DNA from: Albimonas donghaensis
GTDB lineage: Bacteria > Pseudomonadota > Alphaproteobacteria > Rhodobacterales > Rhodobacteraceae
Assembly (NCBI RefSeq): GCF_900106695.1
Contig: NZ_FNMZ01000003.1
Span: forward strand, 62,001 to 126,000
Direction: 5' to 3'
Length of the DNA stretch: 64,000 nucleotides
The notes under the pieces were generated by a model. It was not told where the DNA came from. It worked only from the letters and a program-made list of their open reading frames with translations, and did no database searches. Numbering within the stretch: the stretch's first letter is position 1; every line of letters begins with the position of its first letter. Below, in pieces: positions 9,325 through 19,604 of this stretch. A program made the translations under genes and the position numbers.

Positions 9325-10326
9325 TCACTTCGTGGCCTTGATGTCGTCGATCCACGACTTCAGGTCGGGGTTCTTCTCGATGAAACCGGCATAGACCGGG
9401 TCCATCGCCGACTGGAAGGCGGCCTTGTCCTCGACCTCGTTGATCTGGGCGCCGGCCTCGCGGACCTTGGCCAGGCTCGCCTTCTCACGCTCGGCCCACA
9501 GCTCGCGCTGCATCGCGGCCGCGTTGACCGCCGCCGCCTTCACCGCCGCCTTGTCCTCGTCCGACAGCGCGTCCCAGGACGCGGTGGAGACGCAGAGGCA
9601 CTCGGGGATGATCAGGTGCTCGGTGATCGAGTAGAACCGGGCGACCTCGAAATGGTTGGTCGACTCGTAGGACGGATAGTTGTTCTCGGCCCCGTCGATG
9701 ACCCCGGTCTTCAGCGACTGGTAGACCTCGCCGAAGGCCATTGGGGTGGCGTTGCCGCCCAGCGCGCCGATCATGTCGACATAAAGCTGGTTGTTCATCA
9801 CCCGGACCTTGAGCCCCTCCACGTCCGCCGGGGTCTTCACCGGCGCCCGGGTGTTGTAGAGGCTGCGCGCGCCGCTATCGAACCAGGACAGGGCGACGAG
9901 CCCCTTTTCCGCCAGCGCGTCCGAAAAGCGCTGGCCGATCTCGCCGTCCATGACCGTGTGCATCTGGTCGACGGAAGCGAAGATGAAGGGCAGCGACAGG
10001 ATGTTGGTCGCCGGCACGATGGGCCCCATCGGCCCCATGTTGAAATTGCCGAAGTCGAGCGCGCCGTTGCGGGCCTGCTCGATCGCGTCGGGCTGATCGC
10101 CCAGCACGGCGTTGTGGTAGACCGTGGGCGTCACGCGGCCGTCGGTCGTCTCCGCCACCTCCTTGGCGAAGGCGTCGAGCGCGATGCCGTTCGGGTAGGT
10201 CGGCGGATGGATGTTCCAGCCGCGCCAGTCGTCGGCGACGACGGGCGTGGCGGCGATGGCCGCGAAGGCGGCCAGGGCCGCGGCCCCGAGCGCGAACTTG
10301 CGATGGTTTCCGTTGGTGCGGGTCAT
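9325..10326 (-). CDS. dctP: TRAP transporter periplasmic solute-binding protein
   Basis: A 333-residue binding protein with a Sec signal peptide (MTRTNGNHRKFALGAAALAA, cleavage near TPVVADD). It has the DctP family core: the conserved Arg region around LKVRVMNNQLYVDM, GATP-like GNATPMAFGEVYQSL, and TGVIDGAENNYPSYES. It captures a carboxylate, inferred here to be a uronate, in the periplasm. A GGAGG site precedes the ATG. It heads dctP-dctQ-dctM-udh; the promoter holds an operator-like palindrome. Confidence 0.93.
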   Translation of the reverse strand: MTRTNGNHRKFALGAAALAAFAAIAATPVVADDWRGWNIHPPTYPNGIALDAFAKEVAETTDGRVTPTVYHNAVLGDQPDAIEQARNGALDFGNFNMGPMGPIVPATNILSLPFIFASVDQMHTVMDGEIGQRFSDALAEKGLVALSWFDSGARSLYNTRAPVKTPADVEGLKVRVMNNQLYVDMIGALGGNATPMAFGEVYQSLKTGVIDGAENNYPSYESTNHFEVARFYSITEHLIIPECLCVSTASWDALSDEDKAAVKAAAVNAAAMQRELWAEREKASLAKVREAGAQINEVEDKAAFQSAMDPVYAGFIEKNPDLKSWIDDIKATK

Positions 10327-10401
10327 GTCGATCCTCCCCGGCTGCGGCGGCGCGCTCTCCCTCGGCCGCCTGCTGCGTCTGATCCGTCGGGCGACCCTGC
10401 A

Positions 10402-10422
10402 CATCATATGATGACCTGTCAA
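10402..10422 (-). promoter_or_regulatory. dctP promoter -35 with operator-like palindrome
   Basis: The perfect palindrome CATCATATGATG (10402-10413) sits just downstream of a TTGACA -35 box read on the minus strand (10417-10422). The 12-mer GTCATCATATGA on the minus strand (10404-10415) reappears upstream of kdgD. Binding by the neighbouring GntR-family protein would block RNA polymerase; that assignment is inferred. Confidence 0.55.
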
Positions 10423-10548
10423 CTGAGATATGACGTATCGGCGCTTGCATAATGCGTCCCGATTTCGGACCCTGCGCGCCGCGAGGACCGGCGGCCCTCG
10501 ATGGCGCGGGGCGCGCCGTCCCGCCGGACCCAGCCGCAGGAGACGCAG

Positions 10549-11370
10549 ATGCGCGCACGCCCCGACCGAGCCCTGTTCCCCGCCCAGACCGACGCCGCCC
10601 CGCTGCGCGCCCCGGCCGACGCGGCCCGCCCTCGCGGCGCCCGCGCCCCGGCGCGCAAGAGCCTGACCGCCAAGGTCATCGAGGACCTGCGCGCGGAGAT
10701 CCTCGGCGGCCAGCTCACCCCCGGCGACAAGCTGCCGACCGAGTCCGCCCTGATCGACCGTTTCGGCGTGTCCCGCACCGTGATCCGCGAAGCGGTGGCG
10801 GAGCTGCGGGCCGACCGGCTGGTGGAATCCCGCCACGGCGTCGGGGTTTTCGTGCTGGACCGGCCCGAGCCCGCGACCGCGGCCATCCACCTGCCGCCAT
10901 TCTCCAAGATTTCCGATATGATAGAGGAACTTGAACTTCGCGCCGCGGTGGAGATCGAGGCCGCCGGCCTCGCCGCCCAGCGCGCCTCTCCGGCCCAGGA
11001 GGCGGAGATCGAGGACCTGCATCGCCGCTTCGCCGGCCTCGCCCGCCAGGGCGCGCCCAGCGCCGAAGCCGACTACGCCTTCCACATGGCCATCGCGCGC
11101 GCGACCAACAATCCGCGCTTCGAGTCCTTCCTCGCCCAGCTCGGCCGCCGCACCATCCCGCGGGAGAAGCTGCGCGACGCCTCCGGCGAGGCCCCGCCCC
11201 CCGCCGACGCCGCCCGGCTGGAGCAGGAGCACCGCGAGGTCGCCGAGGCCATCGCCCGCCATGATGTCGGCGCCGCGCGGGCCGCGATGCGCGCGCATCT
11301 GGTCGGGTCGGCGGAACGCTACCGGGCGCTCGCCCGCCTCGCCGCCGCCGCCGAACGGGGCGCCGATTGA
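10549..11370 (+). CDS. FadR/GntR-family transcriptional regulator
   Basis: A 273-residue regulator with an N-terminal winged helix (SLTAKVIEDLRAEILGGQL, then PTESALIDRFGVSRTVIREA) and a C-terminal FCD ligand domain (LELRAAVEIEAAGLAA, DYAFHMAIARATNNPRF, HREVAEAIARHD). The FCD metal-binding Asp/His pattern is visible as DYAFHMAIA. I start at 10549, where GCAGGAGA lies upstream; the preceding 16 codons look untranslated. Encoded between the two arms of the uronate locus, it most likely senses a uronate or aldarate and represses both arms. Confidence 0.85.
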   Translation: MRARPDRALFPAQTDAAPLRAPADAARPRGARAPARKSLTAKVIEDLRAEILGGQLTPGDKLPTESALIDRFGVSRTVIREAVAELRADRLVESRHGVGVFVLDRPEPATAAIHLPPFSKISDMIEELELRAAVEIEAAGLAAQRASPAQEAEIEDLHRRFAGLARQGAPSAEADYAFHMAIARATNNPRFESFLAQLGRRTIPREKLRDASGEAPPPADAARLEQEHREVAEAIARHDVGAARAAMRAHLVGSAERYRALARLAAAAERGAD

Positions 11371-11439
11371 CCCCGCGGCGCCTGCGCCCCGCCCCCGACC
11401 CGCCCCCGTCCCGACCCCGCCCGGACGCCGCCGGAAGGG

Positions 11440-12407
<968 letters not shown>

Positions 12408-12410
12408 CCC

Positions 12411-13544
12411 ATGCGCATCGCCGAGATCCGGCCCCATGTGCTGCGCCACGACCTGGAGCGGCATTTCCAGAGCGCGTTCTCGACCTTCGCGACCCGCTGG
12501 GCCTGCCTGGTCGAGGTGATCTGCGACGACGGCACGGTGGGCTGGGGCGAATGCCTCGGCCCGTCGGCCCCCAACGCCGCGCTGGTGCGCGCCATGGCTC
12601 CGCTGGTCATCGGGCGCGACCCGCGGGAGATCGAGCCGATCTGGACCGAGATCTACAACCAGTTCCGCGACCAGGGGCAGCGCGGCGCCACGATGACCGC
12701 GCAATCGGGCATCGACATCGCGCTGTGGGACATCGCCGGCAAGGCGGCGGGCGCCCCCGCGCACCGGCTGCTGGGCGGCGCCTACCGCGCCCAGGTCCCC
12801 GCCTACGCCACCGGCGGCTTCCGCCCCGTGGGCCGCGACCGGGACGAGGCGCTGGCCGAGGAGCTGGCCGGCTACCGCGACGCCGGCTTCACCGCCTGCA
12901 AGATCAAGATCGGCTACGGGGTCGACGTGGACGAGGCCTCGATCCGCCTGGCGCGCGACGTGCTGGGGCCGGACATCGCCCTGATGATCGACGCCAATCA
13001 CGGCTACGACGCCATCGAGGCCATCGAGCTCGGCCGCCGCTGCGCCGACCTGCGGCTGGCGTGGTTCGAGGAGCCGGTGGTCCCGGAACTGCTCGACGCC
13101 TATGTCGAGATCCGCGCCCGCCAGCCGATCCCGGTGGCGGGGGGCGAGACCTGGCACGGCCGGACCGGCTTCGCCGAGGCCATCGCCAGACGCGCCGTGG
13201 ACATTCTGCAACCGGATGTCTGCGGCTGCGGCGGCATCACCGAGATGCGCAAGATCGCCTGGATGGCGGAAACCGCGGGCATCCGCGTCACCCCGCATGT
13301 CTGGGGGACGGGGGTGGCGCTGGCGGCCTCGCTGCACATGCTGGCGATCCTGCCGCCAACCCCGCCGCGACATGCGGAACGCGGCCCGCTTCTGGAATTC
13401 GACCAGACCTACAACCCCTACCGGGCCGAGATCCTGGTGAACCCGGTCGCCCAGTCGGGGGGCATGGTCGCCATCCCGCAGGGGCCGGGGCTGGGGGTGG
13501 AGATCAACCGGGCCGCGCTCGCCCGCTACACGGTGGAGGGCTGA
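12411..13544 (+). CDS. gci: D-galactarolactone cycloisomerase
   Basis: An enolase-superfamily enzyme that opens galactaro-1,4-lactone to 5-keto-4-deoxyglucarate. The 377 residues show the N-terminal capping domain (GWGECLGPSAPNAA), the catalytic KIK (164-166), metal ligands Asp194 (MIDANHGY), Glu220 (WFEEPV) and Glu246 (GGETW), and His296 in PHVWGTG. DQGQRGATMTAQSGIDIALW matches Agrobacterium Gci almost word for word. It starts 3 bases after kdgD. The nearest alternative is another aldarate or mandelate-racemase subgroup enzyme. Confidence 0.88.
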   Translation: MRIAEIRPHVLRHDLERHFQSAFSTFATRWACLVEVICDDGTVGWGECLGPSAPNAALVRAMAPLVIGRDPREIEPIWTEIYNQFRDQGQRGATMTAQSGIDIALWDIAGKAAGAPAHRLLGGAYRAQVPAYATGGFRPVGRDRDEALAEELAGYRDAGFTACKIKIGYGVDVDEASIRLARDVLGPDIALMIDANHGYDAIEAIELGRRCADLRLAWFEEPVVPELLDAYVEIRARQPIPVAGGETWHGRTGFAEAIARRAVDILQPDVCGCGGITEMRKIAWMAETAGIRVTPHVWGTGVALAASLHMLAILPPTPPRHAERGPLLEFDQTYNPYRAEILVNPVAQSGGMVAIPQGPGLGVEINRAALARYTVEG

Positions 13545-13548
13545 GCCC

Positions 13549-14409
13549 ATGGAACGCACGCTGACCGGCCCCGCCCCCGCGCTGCGCCTCCCTCCGGGGG
13601 CGACCGACACCCAGATGCATTGCTATCTCCCCGGCTTCCCCGGCGCGCCGGGCGCCCTGCCCGTGCCCGAGGGCGACGCCAGCCCCGACGCCTATCGGCA
13701 GGTGATGGGCTGGCTGGGGATCGAGCGTGTGGTGGTCGTGCAGGGCAACGCCCATGCGGCGGACAACGCCAACATCCTCGCCGCGCTGGCGGATTTCGGG
13801 GACATCGCCCGCGGGGTCGGGGTGATCAGCCCCGACACGCCGGCCGCCGAGCTGGCGCGCCTGCACAGGGGCGGCATCCGCGGCGCGCGGCTGATGAACC
13901 TGCCCGGCGGCGCCGTGGGGCTGGAGGCGCTCGGCCCCGTCGACGCCATGGCCTGCGACATGGGCTGGTCCGTCAACGTCCAGTTCGACGGCGGAGAGAT
14001 CCTCGACCGCCTGCCTGCGCTGGAGGGCATCCGCGCCCGCTGGATCCTCGACCACCATGGGAAATTCTTCGCGGGGGCCGCGCCCGGCGACGCCCGGATC
14101 GCCGCGGTCAAGCGCCTGATCGACCGTGGCAATTGCTGGTTCAAGATGGCGGGGGGCTACGAATCCTCGCGCTCCGGCGCCCCGGACTTCGCCGATATCG
14201 GCGCCGTGGCGCGCGAGATCATCGCCCATGCGCCGGAGCGGGTGATCTGGGGCACCAACTGGCCGCATAACCTGGTGAAGAGGGCGGAGGACTACCCCTC
14301 CGACGCCGATCTGCTGGACACCGTGCTGGGCTGGGCGCCGGACGAGGCGACGCGCAGGCTGATCCTGGTGGACAACCCCGCCGCGCTCTACGGCTTCGGC
14401 GCGGACTGA
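13549..14409 (+). CDS. gli: D-galactarolactone isomerase
   Basis: An amidohydrolase-2 family protein of 286 residues that moves the lactone ring between the 1,5- and 1,4-forms of the Udh product before Gci acts. Key segments are GATDTQMHCYLPGFPG (18-33), VVVVQGNAHAADNAN, RLMNLPGGAV, WILDHHGKFF and HAPERVIWGTNWPHN, the last ending in a metal-binding-type motif. It closely follows the Agrobacterium Gli pattern. It starts 4 bases after gci and completes the operon. Confidence 0.88.
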   Translation: MERTLTGPAPALRLPPGATDTQMHCYLPGFPGAPGALPVPEGDASPDAYRQVMGWLGIERVVVVQGNAHAADNANILAALADFGDIARGVGVISPDTPAAELARLHRGGIRGARLMNLPGGAVGLEALGPVDAMACDMGWSVNVQFDGGEILDRLPALEGIRARWILDHHGKFFAGAAPGDARIAAVKRLIDRGNCWFKMAGGYESSRSGAPDFADIGAVAREIIAHAPERVIWGTNWPHNLVKRAEDYPSDADLLDTVLGWAPDEATRRLILVDNPAALYGFGAD

Positions 14410-14412
14410 GGC

Positions 14413-15213
14413 TCAGCGCGCCGCGTTCAGGGCGCCGCGTCCGGGCTTGGCCGGCGACGCCGTGACGGCCGGGACGCCCGCGCCCGCCGGGGCCTTGCGC
14501 CGCGCGCCCCCGCGCGGGAAGCCGAAGCCGAAGGCGGGGCGCCACGCGGGCCGCGGCTCGGCCCAGGGGCTGTCCTGGATCGAGGTCAGGGCCAGCAGGT
14601 CGCCCACGTCGAAATGGATCTCGATGCCGTCGGGGCCGCGCCGCAGCCGGCCGCCCAGCTTCAGGCCAAGGCCCTGCATGGCGCCGTTCTCCGGCAAGGT
14701 CAGCGCCATCATCCGGCGGATGCCGCGGCGCGCGCAGACGCCGGCGGCGGCGCGCATCAGGCCCGCGGCCACGCCGGAACCGCGCCACGGGGATTCGACG
14801 CTCAGCGCCACTTCGGCGATGTCGTCGTCCATCGGCGCGATCACGATCATCGCGCGCACCCGCCAGCCGCCGCCGGGCGCGAGGGCCACAAGGCTCAACG
14901 GGTTCCCCCCCGCCACCGCGACCGCGTGCCGGCGCAGCGACGCCTCGCCGATCGCGCCGCAGAAGCGCAGGTTCCGATCGGCCAGGTCCAGGCGCAGCAG
15001 ATGCGCCTCGATCGCCGCGGCGTCGTCGGTCCAGGCCCGGCGCGGGGCCATCAGCGGATGCGCGAAGCCATGGCCCGCGTCCCCGGCGTGAAGGCGCGGG
15101 TCCGGGGCCGTCCGCCCCGTCGCCGCGCCATGGTGCATCGCAACATGTTCCATGCGCTTCAGATAATGCATCCCGCGCGAAGCGCGAGTTAAAACGCCAT
15201 GCGTCACGCGCAT
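14413..15213 (-). CDS. GNAT-family N-acetyltransferase
   Basis: A 266-residue protein with one GNAT fold: AIEAHLLRLDLADRNLRFCG at the N-side, then VALSVESPWRGSGVAAGLMRAA, which is the acetyl-CoA-binding RGxGxA/G loop, and a following helix. The C-terminal 70 residues are Pro/Ala/Arg-rich and probably disordered. The substrate is unknown. Starts at 15171 or 15153 are also possible. It converges on gli with only three bases between the stops. Confidence 0.75.
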   Translation of the reverse strand: MRVTHGVLTRASRGMHYLKRMEHVAMHHGAATGRTAPDPRLHAGDAGHGFAHPLMAPRRAWTDDAAAIEAHLLRLDLADRNLRFCGAIGEASLRRHAVAVAGGNPLSLVALAPGGGWRVRAMIVIAPMDDDIAEVALSVESPWRGSGVAAGLMRAAAGVCARRGIRRMMALTLPENGAMQGLGLKLGGRLRRGPDGIEIHFDVGDLLALTSIQDSPWAEPRPAWRPAFGFGFPRGGARRKAPAGAGVPAVTASPAKPGRGALNAAR

Positions 15214-15487
15214 ATCCGGTCGCTGATTTTCGCCCGATCCGCGGGCGCCCCTGTCGATGCGCCACCGCTTACACTTTGTTAACGCTACGCTTTACCCAAT
15301 ACCCGGAACGCCTCCGGTCACCGTCGCCGGGGTGAGAGCGATGCGCGGCGCGCGGGGCTCGGCGAACGCGCTGCGCCGCACAAAACCCCTGCGCGAGCGG
15401 CCCGTCCTCCGCCCCGGTCGGAGGTTGCGGCCTCGTCCCCGAAGGTGTTGATGTGGTCCCGCACAAGCCTTGCCGGAGACCGCCCCG

Positions 15488-17812
15488 ATGACCGCCCGCC
15501 AGCGATTCCGTTCCGCCCATCACACCGGCGCCTTCTGGGCGCAGGTGGAGAATGACCGCGTCGTCGGCGTCGCGCCCTTCGAAGAGGACGCCGCCCCCGA
15601 CCTCGACGCCGTCGCCGCCTGGCCCGAGGCCGCCCATGCCCCCCATCGCGTCGCCCGGCCCTCGGTCCGGCGCGGCTGGCTGAAACGGGCCGAGAAGAAC
15701 GGGCGGATCATCCCCCAGGGCCTGCGCGGCGAGGACGCCTATGTCGAGCTGCCCTGGGACGAGGCGCTGGACCTCGCGGCCTCCGAACTGGCGCGGGTGC
15801 GGCGCGATCACGGCGCGCCGGCGATCTTCGGCGGCTCCTACGGCTGGTCCGGGGCCGGGCGAATGCACCATGCGCAGGGGCTGACGCGGCGCTTCATGTG
15901 GGCGCTGGGCGGCTGCACCGGGCAGGTGACGAATTACAGCTACGGCGCCGGCATGACCCTGCTGCCGCACGTCCTCGGCTCGAACGAGGCGGTGATGGGC
16001 ATGGGCACCGACTGGCGCAACATCGCCGAGCATTGCGACCTGCTGGTCGCCTTCGGCGGGCTCAACGCCAAGAACTGGCGGGTGCAGTCGGGGGGCTTCG
16101 GCCAGCACGCCTTCGGGCGGGTCGCCGCGCTGCTGGACGGCGCGAAGACGCGGGTTCTGAACGTCTCGCCCCTGCGCTCCGACACCGAGGGCGTGGCCGC
16201 GGAATGGCTGCCGATCCGGCCCGGCGCCGACGCCGCCCTGATCCTGGCGCTGGCCTTCGTGGTGCAGGACCGCGGGGCCGAGGACACGGGCTTCCTAGCC
16301 TCCCATGTCGAGGGCTACGCGCCGTTCCGCGCCTATCTGCGGGGCGAAACCGACGGCATTGCGAAAACCCCCGAATGGGCCGCCGACCTGACCGGCATCC
16401 CCGCGGCGGAGATCGCGGAGCTGGCGAACGCGATGATCGGCGCCCGGGTCATGCTGACCGCCACCTGGTCGATCCAGCGCGCCGATCATGGCGAACAGCC
16501 CTATTGGGCGCTGATCGCGCTGGCCTCGATGCTGGGGCAGGTCGGCCTGCCCGGCGGCGGGGTGTTCTTCGGCTACGGCTCCATGGGCGGGATCGGCGGC
16601 GCGCGCTACCGCACCCCCCTGCCCGGCCTGCCGGTGCCGGTGCGCGAGGGCGACCTGCGCATTCCCGTGGCCCGCGTGGCCGACCTGCTGCTGAACCCCG
16701 GCGAGACCCTGCATTACGACGGCAAGGCGCACGAATATCCCGACATCCGGCTGGTCTACTGGGCCGGCGGCAACCCGTTCCACCACCACCAGGACCTCAA
16801 TCGCCTGCGCCGCGCCTTCCAGCGCCCGGAAACGGTGATCGTGCACGAGCCCTGGTGGACAGCCACCGCGCGCCATGCCGACATCGTCTTCCCCGCCACC
16901 ATCCCGCTGGAGCGCGACGACATCGGCGGCACCTCGCGCGACGGCTACATCCTGTCGATGGAGCGCGCGGTGCCCGCCCATGGCGAGGCGCGGGACGATT
17001 TCGCGATCTATTCGGCGCTGGCCGACCGGCTGGGCGCGGGCGAGACCTTCCATGAAGGGCTGGACGCGGACGGCTGGCTGCGGCGGCTCTTCGACGAGAT
17101 CGGCTCGGAACTGTCCTGGCGCGGCATCAACCCGCCGGATTACGAGACCTTCCGCGCCGAGGGTTTCTTCAAGCTGCCCGAGCCGGCGGAACGGCATGAC
17201 CTGATGGCCGATTTCCGCGCCGATCCGCTGGGCAAGCCGCTGCGCACGCCCTCGGGCAGGATCGAGATCTTCTCGAAGACCATCGCGGATTTCGGCTATG
17301 CGGATTGCCCGGGCCATCCGGTCTGGATCGCGCCGCGGGAATGGGCGGGGACGGCGGGGGCCTATCCGCTGCACCTTCTGTCCAACCAGCCCAAGGACAA
17401 GCTGCACAGCCAGCTCGACGGGTTCGGACCGGCGCAGGACTCGAAACGCGACGGGCGGGGCGAACTGCTGATGCATCCCGACGACGCGGCGGCGCGCGGC
17501 CTTCCGGACGGCGCCGTGGTGCGGGTGTTCAACGACCGGGGCGCGTGCCTTGCGGGGCTCAGGGTCTCGGACGGGATCCTGCGCGGCGTGGCGCGGATGC
17601 CGACGGGAGCGTGGTTCGACCCGGACCTGTCCGACCCCTCCGCGCCCGAGCGCCATGGCAACCCCAACGTGCTGACCCGCGACGAGGGCACGTCGAAGCT
17701 GGGTCAGGGCTGCTCGGCGCAGTCCTGCCTGGTCGAGGTGGAGGCCTGGACCGCCCCCGCCCCCCGCGTGCAGGCCTTCGATCCGCCCAGGCTGGTCCCG
17801 GCGGAGGACTGA
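15488..17812 (+). CDS. Molybdopterin oxidoreductase of the biotin/methionine sulfoxide reductase (BisC) type
   Basis: A 774-residue DMSO-reductase-family enzyme. It has no Tat signal peptide and no N-terminal Fe-S cysteine cluster, so it is probably cytoplasmic and BisC-like, reducing an S-oxide or N-oxide. The equivalents of DMSO reductase Tyr114/Trp116 are present in GGSYGW, and the molybdenum-ligand Ser lies 31 residues after the Trp in NYSYGAG. GLPGGGVFFGY, YWAGGNPFHHHQD, ATARHADIVFPAT and TSKLGQGCSAQSC are also family blocks. I start at ATG 15488, which has GGAG upstream; a TTG at 15470 is in frame. Confidence 0.85.
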   Translation: MTARQRFRSAHHTGAFWAQVENDRVVGVAPFEEDAAPDLDAVAAWPEAAHAPHRVARPSVRRGWLKRAEKNGRIIPQGLRGEDAYVELPWDEALDLAASELARVRRDHGAPAIFGGSYGWSGAGRMHHAQGLTRRFMWALGGCTGQVTNYSYGAGMTLLPHVLGSNEAVMGMGTDWRNIAEHCDLLVAFGGLNAKNWRVQSGGFGQHAFGRVAALLDGAKTRVLNVSPLRSDTEGVAAEWLPIRPGADAALILALAFVVQDRGAEDTGFLASHVEGYAPFRAYLRGETDGIAKTPEWAADLTGIPAAEIAELANAMIGARVMLTATWSIQRADHGEQPYWALIALASMLGQVGLPGGGVFFGYGSMGGIGGARYRTPLPGLPVPVREGDLRIPVARVADLLLNPGETLHYDGKAHEYPDIRLVYWAGGNPFHHHQDLNRLRRAFQRPETVIVHEPWWTATARHADIVFPATIPLERDDIGGTSRDGYILSMERAVPAHGEARDDFAIYSALADRLGAGETFHEGLDADGWLRRLFDEIGSELSWRGINPPDYETFRAEGFFKLPEPAERHDLMADFRADPLGKPLRTPSGRIEIFSKTIADFGYADCPGHPVWIAPREWAGTAGAYPLHLLSNQPKDKLHSQLDGFGPAQDSKRDGRGELLMHPDDAAARGLPDGAVVRVFNDRGACLAGLRVSDGILRGVARMPTGAWFDPDLSDPSAPERHGNPNVLTRDEGTSKLGQGCSAQSCLVEVEAWTAPAPRVQAFDPPRLVPAED

Positions 17813-18163
17813 AAGCGCGGCATCGCGCCCCCCTGACCCGGCGCGCGTCCCGCCCGGTCGGGGGCGTGAGCCGCAGCCCCTCCCGCGCGGGGGGGGAACA
17901 TCGCCTCGCTGCCTGATGGGCGACGAGAACCGGGGCGCAGGCCCGCTCGACCCGGCTTCCCAGGCTGCGCGATGAGGCCGCTTCGGCCCTGTCCCGGCCG
18001 CCCCCCCTCCCGCGCGGGCCCTGACCTTCCGGAGCGGCCGCCCGGCGACGCCCCCGCCCCGACCGAACCCGACGACCAGGCCCGCGGGGGGGCTCGCGCC
18101 CGGCGCGCGGCTGGCCTATCCCTCGGCGGAGCCGCCACGCCCTCGCGCCCGGAGACGCCCGCC
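17813..18163. other. Intergenic region upstream of rarA
   Basis: About 350 bases of very GC-rich sequence with short C- and G-runs (for example around 17876-17897). I see no coding signal, clear promoter or terminator. The rarA frame is open across part of it, but the translation looks random. Confidence 0.5.
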
Positions 18164-19468
18164 ATGACCGACCTCTTCGAGACGGCGCGGGATCCGCGCG
18201 ACCAGCCGCTCGCCGCCGCGCTGCGCCCGACCTCGCTTGACGATGTCATCGGCCAGGACGCGCTGGTCGCCCCCGGCGCCATCCTGCGCCGGCGCATCGC
18301 CGCGCGCCGGGTCGGCTCGGTGGTGCTCTACGGGCCGCCGGGGATCGGCAAGACCTCCATCGCGCGGGCGGTCGGGGGGATGCAGGGCAAGGAATTCCGC
18401 CCCCTCCACGCCACCCGCGCCGGGGTGAAGGAGATCCGCGCCCTCGCCGACGAGGCCCGCGTCCGCCCGATCCTGATCTTCGTGGACGAGGTGCACCGCT
18501 TCTCCGCCACCCAGGCCGACGATCTGCTGGCGATCTGCGAGGACGGGATCGCCGACTTCATCGGGGCCACCACCCAGAACCCCTATCACGCGCTGCCGCC
18601 CGCGCTGATCTCGCGCTCCATCATCCTCAAGATGGAGCCCCTGTCGCTGGAGGACATGGAGCGCGTGGTCCGCCGCGGGCTCGACCACCTGCGCGCCGCG
18701 GGGATCGAGGCGACGCTGACCCCCGAGCAGATCCGCCTGATCGCCGGCCGTTCGGGCGGCGACGCGCGCCGGGCGCTGACCACGCTGGAGAGCCTCGCGC
18801 TCGGCCATGAGGGGGACGGGCCGGTCGAGATCACCGAGGCGATGCTGGAAGAGGCCTACCGCGCCGCGGCGGTGAACCACGACCGCTCCGGCGACATGCA
18901 TTACGACGTGGTTTCGGCCTTCGTGAAATCCATGCGCGGATCGGACCCGGACGCCACGCTCTACTGGCTGGCGCGGCTGATCCATGCGGGCGAGGACCCC
19001 CGCTACATCGCCCGGCGCATCATGATCCACGCCTCCGAGGACGTGGGGCTGGCCGATAACGGCGCGTTGCAGACCGCGGTGGCGGCGGCGCAGGCGGTGG
19101 CGATGATCGGCTATCCGGAGGCGCGGATCATCCTCGCCCACGCCGCCCTGCACGTGGCCCGCGCGCCCAAGTCCAACGCCGCCTGCCGGGGGATCGGGGC
19201 CGCCATGCACGCGGTTTCGTCCGAGCCCCCGATCCCCGTGCCGCCGCACCTGCGCGACGCGCATTACACGGGGGCCAAGGCGCTGGGCCATGTCGGCTAC
19301 CGCTTCCCCCATGACGCCCCCGCCGGCTGGGTGGCGCAGGAGCACGCGCCGGGGATCGAACCCGGCCGCTTCTACCAGAGCGACGCGCGGCAGGCCGCCA
19401 CCTTCGAGAAACGCGCCGACGCGTTCTGGGAAAGCGCCGCGGGGATCCGCACCCCCCGACGATTCTGA
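18164..19468 (+). CDS. rarA: Replication-associated recombination protein A (MgsA/RarA), AAA+ ATPase
   Basis: A clamp-loader-like AAA+ ATPase acting at stalled replication forks. The 434 residues carry Walker A GPPGIGKTS (57-65), Walker B LIFVDEVHRF (104-113), sensor 1 GATTQNPYHAL, and the family C-terminal domain (HYDVVSAFVKSMRGSDPDA, ARIIMIHASEDVG-like block, NAACRGIGAAM, HYTGAKALGHVGYRFPHD). Start chosen at MTDLFE with GGAGA eight bases upstream. Confidence 0.93.
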   Translation: MTDLFETARDPRDQPLAAALRPTSLDDVIGQDALVAPGAILRRRIAARRVGSVVLYGPPGIGKTSIARAVGGMQGKEFRPLHATRAGVKEIRALADEARVRPILIFVDEVHRFSATQADDLLAICEDGIADFIGATTQNPYHALPPALISRSIILKMEPLSLEDMERVVRRGLDHLRAAGIEATLTPEQIRLIAGRSGGDARRALTTLESLALGHEGDGPVEITEAMLEEAYRAAAVNHDRSGDMHYDVVSAFVKSMRGSDPDATLYWLARLIHAGEDPRYIARRIMIHASEDVGLADNGALQTAVAAAQAVAMIGYPEARIILAHAALHVARAPKSNAACRGIGAAMHAVSSEPPIPVPPHLRDAHYTGAKALGHVGYRFPHDAPAGWVAQEHAPGIEPGRFYQSDARQAATFEKRADAFWESAAGIRTPRRF

Positions 19469-19604
19469 CGCCTCCTCCCGGCGCCTTCCCTTGCGGCGCC
19501 CCGTCCGAACGCCGCCCGTTCGGCATTGCTCCGGCGCCGGCTCTCCATGTAAGTTCCTGCGCGCAAGGGGCAATCCGGCCGACAAGGGGGAAGACGTTCC
19601 ACGT

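Noticed and set aside
15845-15960. Possible loss of the molybdenum-ligand serine in the BisC-like enzyme, because YGW is followed by SGAG
   Set aside because: The ligand Ser of DMSO reductase lies 31 residues after the Trp, not in that loop. The equivalent Ser is present here in NYSYGAG, so the enzyme looks intact.
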